A stretch of DNA of 64,000 bases from Thalassospira tepidiphila MCCC 1A03514 (lineage in GTDB: Bacteria > Pseudomonadota > Alphaproteobacteria > Rhodospirillales > Thalassospiraceae), in assembly GCF_001662875.1 (NCBI RefSeq), contig NZ_JPVZ01000002.1, positions 606,808-670,807 on the forward strand. Direction: 5' to 3'. A program made the position numbers and the translations under genes. Within the stretch, counting starts at the first letter, position 1. Every line of letters begins with the position of its first letter. Below, in pieces: positions 36,270-44,100 of this stretch. The notes beneath the pieces were generated by a model. It made no database searches. It was given only the letters and a program-made list of their open reading frames with translations, and was not told the DNA's origin.

Positions 36270-37823
36270 ATGGCGAAAGCGGCGACAACGCGCAAAAAAC
36301 GACCGGCAAAGAAGGCATCAAAGCCATCTGCGGACAATATGGCAGCCAAACAGAATGATCCGGTGATTTCGGCCAAGGATGCGACCCCGAAAACCCATGA
36401 CGTTGCCAGCAGCGATCAAAGCATGCCGTCGGACAAAAATGGTGATGCCGCGGTTCAGCGCCGACAGGTGATCAGTGACCTGTTTCAGCGCGGTCTTGCC
36501 GCCCATCAGGCCGGCCAGATTGATGATGCCATCCGCCTTTACAGCACGGCTCTTCGCCAGAACCCCAATCAACCGGATGTGTGGAACAACCTTGGCGTGG
36601 CGCTTCGTCGCAGCAAGAAGTTCGAGGCCGCCCTGATTGCCTATCGACGGGCGGCAGATTTGCGCCCCGGCAATGCTGGCTTGTGGTCGAATATGGGCAA
36701 TTGTCTGCGCGAAATGATGCGCTTTGACGAGGCGCTTGTTGCGCACAAGAGGGCGCTTGAACTCGATGACAGTGTCAAGTCGCACACGTTTAATACCGGC
36801 CTTGTCTATCGCGATATGAACCGCTTTGAAGAGGCGCTTGACTCTTTCGAGCGTGCGCTTGCGATTGACCCTGATTATGTCGATGCGAACTGGGACAAGT
36901 CATTGGCGCATCTTGCGCTTGGCAACTATGCCGAAGGTTGGGCGGGGTACGAGACGCGCCGCAAACTTGCCGATAATCCGATCCGGCCGCTTGAAACCGC
37001 CCCCGAATGGGACGGCAAAGCTGATCTTCGCGGCAAACGCATTTTACTGCGCGCCGAGCAGGGCTTTGGCGACATGATCCAGTTTGCGCGTTTTGTGCCG
37101 TTGGTGGCCCAAAAGGCCGCACATGTGATCCTTGAATGTCGCAAGGAACTGATCCCGATCATGAAAACTGTGTCGGGCGTTGGCACCGTTGTGGAAAAGG
37201 GCCGACCGCTTCCGGAATTTGATGTGCATGTGCCGCTTTTAAGCCTGCCGCATGTGATGGGGATCGGATCCAAAGAGCTTCATAAAATCTCGACTGATAG
37301 CTACATCTCCGCGCCACAGGGCAAACGTGCGCGATTGGCACCGCCGCCGGGCACGGTGCTTAAGGTCGGGCTGATCTGGGCGGGCAAGCTTAACCCGCGG
37401 GATCGGTCCTGCCCGCTTGAGACCTTGCTGCCGATTTTGTCGGCCAAGGGGGCGGCATTTTACAGCTTCCAGATTGATGATCGCCGGGCGGATATCGACA
37501 AGCTTGGCCTGCATGCCTTTGTCACCGACCTTGGCGATCATATTCATGATTTTGGCGACAGTGCCGCATTGATGCAGGCGATGGATCTTGTGATCACGAT
37601 TGATAGCTCACCCGCCCATCTGGCAGGCGCGCTTGGCGTGCCGGTCTGGATGTTGCAGCTTTATACGACCGACTGGCGCTGGATGGTGCATCGGGCCGAT
37701 AGCCCATGGTATCCGACCTTGCGGATCTATCGTCAGGACAAACCCGGCGACTGGTCATCGGCGATCCAGAAACTCGGCAGTGATTTTTCAACCCTGCTGC
37801 AAGCGCGGATGAACGCGCAGTAA
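36270..37823 (+). CDS. Tetratricopeptide repeat protein with glycosyltransferase-9-like C-terminal domain
   Basis: This 517-residue protein begins with a basic, Lys/Ala-rich stretch and low-complexity linker (1-70). About four TPR units follow (75-215; AAHQAGQIDDAIRLYSTAL, VWNNLGVALRRSKKFEAAL). The C-terminal half (about 245-510) resembles GT9/heptosyltransferase-like domains (GDMIQFARFVPLV, KVGLIWAGKLNPRDRSCPLE, VITIDSSPAHLAGALGVPVWMLQ). Similar proteins lie near flagellar or surface-glycan genes, but none is near here. GGGGGGAA supports the ATG at 36270. The substrate is unknown. Confidence 0.85.
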   Translation: MAKAATTRKKRPAKKASKPSADNMAAKQNDPVISAKDATPKTHDVASSDQSMPSDKNGDAAVQRRQVISDLFQRGLAAHQAGQIDDAIRLYSTALRQNPNQPDVWNNLGVALRRSKKFEAALIAYRRAADLRPGNAGLWSNMGNCLREMMRFDEALVAHKRALELDDSVKSHTFNTGLVYRDMNRFEEALDSFERALAIDPDYVDANWDKSLAHLALGNYAEGWAGYETRRKLADNPIRPLETAPEWDGKADLRGKRILLRAEQGFGDMIQFARFVPLVAQKAAHVILECRKELIPIMKTVSGVGTVVEKGRPLPEFDVHVPLLSLPHVMGIGSKELHKISTDSYISAPQGKRARLAPPPGTVLKVGLIWAGKLNPRDRSCPLETLLPILSAKGAAFYSFQIDDRRADIDKLGLHAFVTDLGDHIHDFGDSAALMQAMDLVITIDSSPAHLAGALGVPVWMLQLYTTDWRWMVHRADSPWYPTLRIYRQDKPGDWSSAIQKLGSDFSTLLQARMNAQ

Positions 37824-37985
37824 CAACGTTGCCAGCGAATACTTGCCTTCGGGCCCAACAGGGCGTAGTTAAGCGGCTTAATTTTGTGGAATGCGGGTCT
37901 GGATGGTGATGCCTTTGGGTGACGCCTTTAGGTAATCTCCGGGGCACATTCATTTGGCGAACCGATCTGGCGCAGGAGAATTCTT

Positions 37986-38465
37986 GTGAGCGAAGCTGCT
38001 TATAACAAAGGTTTCCCGGTTTCCTGGGAACAGATGCATCGCGATGCCCGTGCACTTGCATGGCGACTGTTGGAAAAAGGCCCGTTCAAGGGAATCGTGG
38101 CAATCACCCGTGGCGGTCTTGTGCCGGCGGCAATCATTGCCCGCGAACTTGATATTCGCCTGATTGATACGGTGTGCGTACGCAGCTACTCTGACAAGAC
38201 GCGTGGCGATCTGGAATGGCTGAAAGACATCAAGGGTGACGGCACCGATATGTTGATCATTGATGATCTGGTCGATACCGGCAAAACCGCCAAGGCTGTG
38301 CGCGAAAAACTGCCGCATGCGCATTTCGCAACCGTTTACGCCAAGCCGCTTGGCCGTGAAATCGTTGACAGCTTTGTGACCGAAGTCTCCCAGGATACGT
38401 GGATTTACTTCCCGTGGGACATGGAACTGTCGGTCAACGCCCCGATCTCTGAACGCGTTCGTTAA
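37986..38465 (+). CDS. gpt: Xanthine phosphoribosyltransferase
   Basis: This 159-residue type I phosphoribosyltransferase has the PRPP-binding motif [12 protein letters not shown] (90-101) and the short [13 protein letters not shown] segment. Length and the C-terminal [10 protein letters not shown] match the XPRT/Gpt family, which salvages xanthine and guanine. It starts with GTG seven bases after AGGAG. The 162-bp upstream gap shows no purine riboswitch that I can recognise. Confidence 0.92.
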   Translation: MSEAAYNKGFPVSWEQMHRDARALAWRLLEKGPFKGIVAITRGGLVPAAIIARELDIRLIDTVCVRSYSDKTRGDLEWLKDIKGDGTDMLIIDDLVDTGKTAKAVREKLPHAHFATVYAKPLGREIVDSFVTEVSQDTWIYFPWDMELSVNAPISERVR

Positions 38466-38527
38466 TCGACCTGGGGAAACTGTCCGTATCCCTTGTAAGG
38501 CCGATTGCCAGACAAGGAGATTTCAGG

Positions 38528-39685
38528 ATGACCCAATATTTACGCCCGGACTTCCGTCGCCAGTTGCACATCGCACGCCGATGGGCCGGGCGTTTGTGTT
38601 TGGGGGCTGTCTCTGCCGCGGCTGTGACCACGCTAAGTCTTTCGGCACAGGCCCAGCAGGTTTCCGAACGTGTGGCGCGCGTTCAATCGATGCTAACGGC
38701 TGAAAGCGGATATCGCCTTTCGGTGTTTGCCGAGGTGAGCAACGCCCGGACGATTGCGGTTGCCCCGGAGCTAAACGGCGCTTTTGTCGGAACGCGTGGA
38801 CCGAACCTTTATTTCGTGCGTGACCAGGATGGTGATGGCGTTGCCGAGGACGTCAATCTGATTGCCGATGACTTCAAACTGGCCAACGGGATTGCCTATA
38901 AACCCAGGACCTTGTTTGTCGCCGATCAACACCGCATCGTGTCCTATGATCTTGCCAATTTTGATGGCGAAAGCCTTGGTCGCCCGCGGATCCTGTTTAC
39001 CAATCTGCCCGATGAGCGCCATCATGGCTGGCGCTATGCCGCGTTGTCACCCGATGGCGACCGCCTGTTTGTTGCGGTCGGGGCGCCGTGCAATATCTGC
39101 AAGGTCAGTGGCCTTGAAGGCACGATCATCTCCATCCCGGTCAATGGTGGGGCGCCTGAAATTTATGCCAGCGGCATTCGCAATTCTGTCGGGCTGAGCT
39201 TCCATCCGGAAACGGACGAGCTTTGGTTTACCGACAATGGCGGCGATATGCTGGGTGATAATATCCCGCGTGAGGAACTTAATCGTGCCAGCCAGTCTGG
39301 CCAGTTCTATGGCTATCCGTGGTATGCGGGGAATGACACCAGGAGCCCGCAATTTTCCGATGAAACGGTACCAGAAGAAGTCACTTTCCCGGAATTTACC
39401 TTTAATGCCCATAATGCGCCGCTTGGCTTCACCTTCGATGGCGGGGATGCGCTGGTTGCGCTGCATGGATCCTGGAACCGCACAGTTCCGGATGGGTACG
39501 AGGTTGTCCGGGTCGAATTCATCAATGGCAAACCGGTGACAGAAAACCCGTTCCTTGTTGGTTTCCTGCACAGCAATGGCGAAGTGATCGGGCGTCCGGT
39601 CGATGTGAAACACTATATCGACGGATCGATCCTGATTTCCGATGACCATGCCAGTGCGATCTGGCGCATGGTGCCGGAAGGCTAA
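38528..39685 (+). CDS. Exported glucose/sorbosone dehydrogenase-like beta-propeller protein
   Basis: This 385-residue protein has an N-terminal export signal with a twin-arginine-like RR and hydrophobic core (about 20-42, ending AQA). The rest is a six-blade propeller of the GSDH/sorbosone dehydrogenase family: RDQDGDGVAEDVN, GWRYAALSPDGDRLFVAVG, GIRNSVGLSFHPETDELWFTDNGGD, APLGFTFDGG. Family enzymes use PQQ in the periplasm to oxidise aldoses or sorbosone. Two cysteines in GAPCNICKVSG may form a disulfide. The actual substrate is not predictable. Confidence 0.85.
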   Translation: MTQYLRPDFRRQLHIARRWAGRLCLGAVSAAAVTTLSLSAQAQQVSERVARVQSMLTAESGYRLSVFAEVSNARTIAVAPELNGAFVGTRGPNLYFVRDQDGDGVAEDVNLIADDFKLANGIAYKPRTLFVADQHRIVSYDLANFDGESLGRPRILFTNLPDERHHGWRYAALSPDGDRLFVAVGAPCNICKVSGLEGTIISIPVNGGAPEIYASGIRNSVGLSFHPETDELWFTDNGGDMLGDNIPREELNRASQSGQFYGYPWYAGNDTRSPQFSDETVPEEVTFPEFTFNAHNAPLGFTFDGGDALVALHGSWNRTVPDGYEVVRVEFINGKPVTENPFLVGFLHSNGEVIGRPVDVKHYIDGSILISDDHASAIWRMVPEG

Positions 39686-39779
39686 AGTTTTCCGGTATTT
39701 GGTCGGCCAATTAATTGGATGGATCTGGATGGGACCGGCTTGCGTTGATCGGAAAAGCGGGCTATAAATCGCGCGCTTC

Positions 39780-39853
39780 GCGGGTGTAGTTCAATGGTAG
39801 AACGGCAGCTTCCCAAGCTGCATACGAGGGTTCGATTCCCTTCACCCGCTCCA
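39780..39853 (+). tRNA. tRNA-Gly (anticodon CCC)
   Basis: A 74-nt cloverleaf: acceptor GCGGGTG/CACCCGC, anticodon stem GCAGC/GCTGC with loop TTCCCAA, T-arm GAGGGTTCGATTCCCTT, discriminator T and an encoded CCA. It reads GGG codons. An AT-rich accessory segment begins directly 3' of it, making it a plausible integration target. Confidence 0.97.
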
Positions 39854-39980
39854 AGCCTTTTGATTCGCATCAAGCCTAATCTCACAGAGAATAATGTGTG
39901 TGCTCAATATACACATTGGTGTTTATGTGAAGCTCGTTGCTGGGATAAGAGCATACAACCAAACGATTTGTCTATTAGCA

Positions 39981-40022
39981 CATAAAAGTGCAGCACGGAG
40001 TTGATCTCCCTGCCACACTTTT
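39981..40022 (-). terminator. Terminator-like hairpin at the end of the deaminase unit
   Basis: AAAAGTG pairs with CACTTTT, with inner pairs GCA/TGC and GGAG/CTCC separated by small bulges. On the minus strand the stem is followed by TTTTATG. It lies 43 bp after the 57-residue gene and would close the two-gene transcript. Confidence 0.55.
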
Positions 40023-40064
40023 AGCTAGTTTAGCTGCTGAGTTTTCTTCCTATCAGTATTTGTC

Positions 40065-40238
40065 TTAGCGTTCGTCTGATGTAGCAGCTGTCTTTGTGGT
40101 TGATGAACCCTGATATGTTGCTTGATAGGAAGGTGTTTCGACAGAGTTACGATAAGAAGTAGCTTTCCAGTCTTCCCAATCTCGAACTTGCTCTGCTGCC
40201 GAAGAGATTCTCTGATACAACCAATTAGGATTGTCCAT
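40065..40238 (-). CDS. Small protein of unknown function overlapping the anti-phage deaminase gene
   Basis: This 57-residue hydrophilic protein starts MDNPNWLYQRISSAAEQV and contains two tryptophans in WEDWK, then a Ser/Thr/Gln-rich tail. Its ATG overlaps the end of the deaminase gene by 14 bp in another frame, and an excellent ribosome site, AGGGAG, stands six bases upstream, so it is almost surely translated and coupled. I do not recognise the family. From memory, short proteins with a W-x-x-W-K core occur in accessory regions, but I cannot assign one. It may be a partner or regulator of the deaminase. Confidence 0.7.
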   Translation of the reverse strand: MDNPNWLYQRISSAAEQVRDWEDWKATSYRNSVETPSYQATYQGSSTTKTAATSDER

Positions 40239-41817
40239 TTGTGTCTCCCTTAGAACTATCATCTTTAGATGGTGCCAAGATGCCGAGGGTGCTGTTGTTA
40301 TCATTCAAGTAAGAAAGATGCGAGGCTTCAATTTCTAAATATGTAGGGTATGTATTCACTCTTGGCTCAGCTTCGTTTGCACTCCAAGTTGCGACATGAC
40401 CTCGTGAATCTTTCCGTTTTGAAGGCATAGTGAAAAATTCCATATATTTCCTTGGTGCAATGCCAAGGAAGGGTGAAAAATTCACGGCACCGTCATCAGC
40501 ATCAGTATCATGATCCACCTTTATGGATTTTTGGTAAAGCTCTTTCGCCATACTTTTTGGGTATGGCTCAATGTATACGACTCGTTGAATTCCAGAGGCA
40601 ATGATATGCCTTGCGCACATATGGCACGGGAAAGTCGTGCAATACAAAGTTGTTCCAGCGAGCGGTATCCCTCTGCGAGCAGCTTCTGTAATCGCACTCA
40701 TCTCGGCGTGAACGATACGCCCAAACTCCAATAAGCTAGCAGCCCTAGTGCCACGAAAAGGCGCGGTGTCACCCTCAAAAAGGGATTTTTCAGTTAGATC
40801 GCTTATGTCTTGCCTAGCAAATTCATCTGCTAACCAACCAGCATCTTTCAAACGGCCGAGAAGTTCGGAAGCTATTTTGTTCTTCATTTTGGCGCTTGTG
40901 TCGTGCCCGAGTTGAAAGTCTCTGTAATCTTTATCGTCGCCCTCCCAGACAGATCCTCCCCCTGCTTTTGGCACCTCATTGCACCCTGATGCTACAATTT
41001 CTCCTGTTGTCGCTGATATCAGCGCACCTACTTGCCGAGATAGATCTGCTGAACGAAGAGCGACAGACTGAGCATGAAACATTCCAAACTCGTCGCGTGT
41101 GGGAGTTACAAATGGTGCGTTGAAAATTACCGAAATAAAACGACTTATTTGCTTTTCTATTTCGGCATCTTTTGAAGAGTCGACGAAAAAATCTCCTAGA
41201 GGAAATGTGTCTCTAACATTTTGACCAAGGTCTTCTCCTTGAGCTTTTTTGTCCTTTTCAATTAAATTTTCTGCTTTGTCTAAGTACTTATCTTCATCAA
41301 AAGATCTATTAGATTTCGCTATCTTTTTTGATAAGTTTTGTTTTCTCTCATTTCGAGGTGAGTACACAGAAATCAAAAAAAATGAATCACCATATACCTC
41401 GCGAAGAAGATCAACTTCAGCAGGGTGTTTTAATGAGTTGATTATGTAAGCTTTACCTTCAATTGGCTTGTTGTCCTTTTGATGGTGTTCGTAGCGTACT
41501 TGTCGTATCTTAGATATAGCAAGAATAGACAAAATGTCGCCTCGCGATGATGATTTTCTTAAATCATCGCCACATTCCATAAATGTATTAATTCTTACAT
41601 CTTCTGGGTGTGGTGGGTCAGAGTGAACTCGAGATTTGTATTTATGGCACTCACCAAGGATCTGGCTAACGCGTATCTCAGAAGTTTGGTATTTTGCTTT
41701 ATTGAATTCCTGCTCAAGTCTAGCTGAAACAAATGATAAATCTGAGCCAACTGCGCCAACTAAACCGATGAAAATTTCCGGTTCCTTGCGTTTGGTTTGT
41801 GTCTGCGACTGTTTCAT
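40225..41817 (-). CDS. avcD: Anti-phage dCTP deaminase, AvcD/Dcd type
   Basis: This 530-residue protein has a P-loop-like N-terminal domain (GLVGAVGSDL, G18-G24; region to about 235) and a zinc cytidine deaminase domain (about 250-470) with H370-A-E372 and P397-C-H-M-C401. The stretch SRQVGALI..GEIVASGCNEVPKAGG and the roughly 100-residue insert before HAE match anti-phage dCTP deaminases of AvcID systems, which deplete dCTP/dCMP on phage infection. Base composition is markedly AT-richer than the neighbours, suggesting transfer. It forms an operon with the overlapping small gene. Confidence 0.9.
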   Translation of the reverse strand: MKQSQTQTKRKEPEIFIGLVGAVGSDLSFVSARLEQEFNKAKYQTSEIRVSQILGECHKYKSRVHSDPPHPEDVRINTFMECGDDLRKSSSRGDILSILAISKIRQVRYEHHQKDNKPIEGKAYIINSLKHPAEVDLLREVYGDSFFLISVYSPRNERKQNLSKKIAKSNRSFDEDKYLDKAENLIEKDKKAQGEDLGQNVRDTFPLGDFFVDSSKDAEIEKQISRFISVIFNAPFVTPTRDEFGMFHAQSVALRSADLSRQVGALISATTGEIVASGCNEVPKAGGGSVWEGDDKDYRDFQLGHDTSAKMKNKIASELLGRLKDAGWLADEFARQDISDLTEKSLFEGDTAPFRGTRAASLLEFGRIVHAEMSAITEAARRGIPLAGTTLYCTTFPCHMCARHIIASGIQRVVYIEPYPKSMAKELYQKSIKVDHDTDADDGAVNFSPFLGIAPRKYMEFFTMPSKRKDSRGHVATWSANEAEPRVNTYPTYLEIEASHLSYLNDNNSTLGILAPSKDDSSKGDTNGQS

Positions 41818-41857
41818 TTAGTTTACAATACCTTGATTTTGACAACCTGTAGTTTAA

Positions 41858-41885
41858 ATTGTACTCATATAAGGCGGTCCATCAA
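41858..41885 (-). promoter_or_regulatory. Candidate promoter of the deaminase operon
   Basis: On the minus strand TTGATG and TACAAT are separated by 16 bp and would start transcription about 34 nt before the deaminase ATG. The remaining upstream DNA to 42031 is very AT-rich, non-coding, and is where an AvcI-like RNA would be expected in AvcID systems; none can be confirmed by eye. Confidence 0.45.
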
Positions 41886-42031
41886 GAGTTTATATATATT
41901 TATGTTGATCTAATATTTGTAATCCCCAGAGTTCAATGTGCATACAACCTGTTTGCCAAAAAGGTTATGCGCTAGACTGCTTTTCCTCGCTAAAAATTTT
42001 CTCAAAGCAATGCTAGGTGGTCAGTGTTGAT

Positions 42032-42601
42032 TCATTCCATGCAGTAGCAGGCGTTATCGCAGTCGTTTAATGTTCCCTCTGGGCAGCATGAGATCAACCG
42101 GTCGCGCAGGCGTTTGCGGGCGCGTTGAATGCGCGATTTGACGGTTGGCAGCGCAAGGTCGTGCTGGGTTGCAAAGTCGATCTGGCGGGTGTTGTTGAGG
42201 TCAATCGCGCGCAGAATATTCTGATCACGGGCAGCCATTGTCGAAATGATCTCGGTCAGACAATCGTTCAGACCATTAACATCCGCACCATCATCAATTG
42301 TTCGGTTCAAATTGTTTGGTGTTTCTGTTGTCGGGTCTGTTTGCAGGGCGTCGAGGGCAATGCGTTCGTGCCCCTGTCGTCGATAGAAGTCCGCCACCTT
42401 GCTGCGTGCGACGGCATAAATCCATGCCGATGGATTGGATGCCAAGCGAAGATCCGATTTTTTGCGGATAATCGTTTCAAGGATGTCGGCAACAACATCG
42501 TCGACCGCGTCCTGGGGCAGGCGGTGATAGACGAAACTGCGCAGGCCTTTTTGCAAGGCCTGCCAGTCTGAGTTTGTATGATGTGTCGATGCAAACTTCA
42601 T
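42032..42601 (-). CDS. ECF-type RNA polymerase sigma factor with Cys-rich C-terminus (SigZ-like)
   Basis: This 189-residue protein has sigma region 2 (FVYHRLPQDAVDDVVADILETI, WIYAVARSKVADFYRR; residues 20-80) and region 4 (about 120-170; ATQHDLALPTVKSRIQRARKRLRDRL). A tail with six cysteines (CCPEGTLNDCDNACYC) ends it, as in SigZ-like factors, and may bind metal or metalloid. It begins 6 bp downstream of an ArsI-like gene, so it is cotranscribed with it. No anti-sigma factor is adjacent; the Cys tail may sense directly. Confidence 0.88.
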   Translation of the reverse strand: MKFASTHHTNSDWQALQKGLRSFVYHRLPQDAVDDVVADILETIIRKKSDLRLASNPSAWIYAVARSKVADFYRRQGHERIALDALQTDPTTETPNNLNRTIDDGADVNGLNDCLTEIISTMAARDQNILRAIDLNNTRQIDFATQHDLALPTVKSRIQRARKRLRDRLISCCPEGTLNDCDNACYCME

Positions 42602-42607
42602 GGTTCT

Positions 42608-43066
42608 TTACGCGCAGCACACCTGATCTGGTTGCGGTTCCTTGCCCGGTTGTTGGCCACAACAACCAGCCCCTGACGTTTGTCGATCGGCAGACTGGTC
42701 ATGTGGCGCATCGTTAAGGATACGATACCACTCCCAGTCAAGTTCGTCTGGTCCTGTTGCCCAGAACTTGGCCTGCTTTGCGTGACAACATCCGGTTTCA
42801 GCAACGTCGCTGGTGACAAGATTACTTTGATGCAGACGGGCTGAGGCGGTTTCAAACGCCTGTTCGCTGAGACATTCGACACCGATATGGTTCAGGTTTT
42901 CGGTTGCCGCCGGGTGTTCGAACAAAACCAGCTTAAGCGGCGGGTTTTCAATTTCGAAATTGGCATATCCCGGCCGTTGTTTGTGCACCGGGCTTGCGAA
43001 CATTTCGCTGTAAAACGCGATGGCACGGTCAAGGTTTTTCACATTCAAGGCAAGTTGCAGGCGCAT
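42608..43066 (-). CDS. ArsI/CadI family VOC metalloenzyme (C-As lyase-like)
   Basis: This 152-residue protein has the ArsI/CadI layout: LALNVKNLDRAIAFYSEMF, the central HIGVE metal ligand, the GCCHAKQAKFWATGPD segment equivalent to the thiol pair of ArsI, and a Cys-rich tail (GAGCCGQ, QVCCA). ArsI cleaves methyl from trivalent organoarsenicals, and CadI relatives are cadmium-induced. AGGAG precedes the ATG at 43066. It is cotranscribed with the Cys-tailed sigma factor. No arsR or arsB gene is in view, so the arsenic role is inferred. Confidence 0.85.
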   Translation of the reverse strand: MRLQLALNVKNLDRAIAFYSEMFASPVHKQRPGYANFEIENPPLKLVLFEHPAATENLNHIGVECLSEQAFETASARLHQSNLVTSDVAETGCCHAKQAKFWATGPDELDWEWYRILNDAPHDQSADRQTSGAGCCGQQPGKEPQPDQVCCA

Positions 43067-43150
43067 CTTATTCTCCTGTTTGATCGAAGCGATAAACAGG
43101 AAGACGCGCGAAAACGCCAAAAGATGCACCTAGCACCCAAAAGGGGTTGG

Positions 43151-43882
43151 TTACGGTGATGGTGGCAGATAGTTCAGGTTCATGTCACGTGCCTCTTCGT
43201 CGCTGCAGATTTTGGTATCTGAAGCAAAATCGGCAAAGCGCGGATCAAGGGTGCTGAGGTAATTGCCCTTGCCGTCAGCGATGAACAGGCAGCGTCCGGT
43301 TTCACCGTCAAGCCGTTTACCCGCCCGCCAGTCAGACGGAGCAATCATATCGCCACCATGGATGCCGATGCCGGCATTGTCGGCATCGCGCGACAGCCGG
43401 TCATAGCGATGGGAGTAGCCTGCAATCGGCAGCGCTTCACCGTCGCTGATCATTGCCGCCGCCACGTCACGTTCGCCGATCCCGCATTCGACGATGGGGA
43501 AATCATCGGCCTTGCCCGCGCGTTCCTGATCACCGGGCCAGCAATGGACATCAAACGGCGCCATGGCGAAATATTTCCGTAATTGCATGGCCGAAGACAT
43601 GCCGCAGTCCCAGAAACTGCCATTATGCAGGCATTGCTGACCGAGTTCCGGGGCATCCATGCCGGCGATATCAAGCACCTGACCTGCAATAATGATGGTA
43701 TCGCCGTCAATCACCTGAACATCGCGGCCCCTGGCTTCCTGTCCGGCCAGATCAGCAAGTTGGGGCGCGTTGTCTTGGGACGCGGTGTCAGCCGCATGGA
43801 CCGGTGCGCTGTGCCAGTGAAGGCCAATGGCAATCAAGGCCGGAATGGCAAGAAGGACGATCAGGCGGATAACGCGTTTCAC
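43151..43882 (-). CDS. Exported thermonuclease-like (SNase) protein
   Basis: This 243-residue protein has a signal peptide (VKRVIRLIVLLAIPALIA, ending VHA) and a staphylococcal-nuclease-like domain: VIDGDTIIIAG, DIAGMDAPELGQQC. The catalytic Arg/Glu pair after IAGMDAPE is not clearly conserved, so activity is uncertain. Extra cysteines suggest disulfides in the periplasm. The GTG at 43882 has GAGG five bases upstream. It lies upstream of the arsI-like gene on the same strand, 84 bp apart. Confidence 0.8.
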   Translation of the reverse strand: MKRVIRLIVLLAIPALIAIGLHWHSAPVHAADTASQDNAPQLADLAGQEARGRDVQVIDGDTIIIAGQVLDIAGMDAPELGQQCLHNGSFWDCGMSSAMQLRKYFAMAPFDVHCWPGDQERAGKADDFPIVECGIGERDVAAAMISDGEALPIAGYSHRYDRLSRDADNAGIGIHGGDMIAPSDWRAGKRLDGETGRCLFIADGKGNYLSTLDPRFADFASDTKICSDEEARDMNLNYLPPSP

Positions 43883-44100
43883 ACTGGCCTCAAAGATCTG
43901 CGGGGTGAGTATTTGGCAAGAATGACACAACGGTCATGGCAAAAGAACAAGCAAAAAGAACGGCAAAATGATGACGCCCTTGTCCGGTAGATGGCGGGCA
44001 GCGGGAATTGCCATCAATGGTGTCATGCACAATAACCGGATGCATCAATTGTCAATTGGCGCTACAAGCGGGTTTGTCTTTTGCTGTCAGGGAAGCTTGC

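Noticed and set aside
39705..39717. Palindrome CCAATTAATTGG before the tRNA as an operator.
   Set aside because: It is short, AT-rich and unconnected to any regulator gene; chance is a good explanation.
39854..42031. Direct repeats of the tRNA-Gly 3' end marking att sites.
   Set aside because: No copy of the terminal 20 or so bases of the tRNA was found near the far edge of the AT-rich segment.
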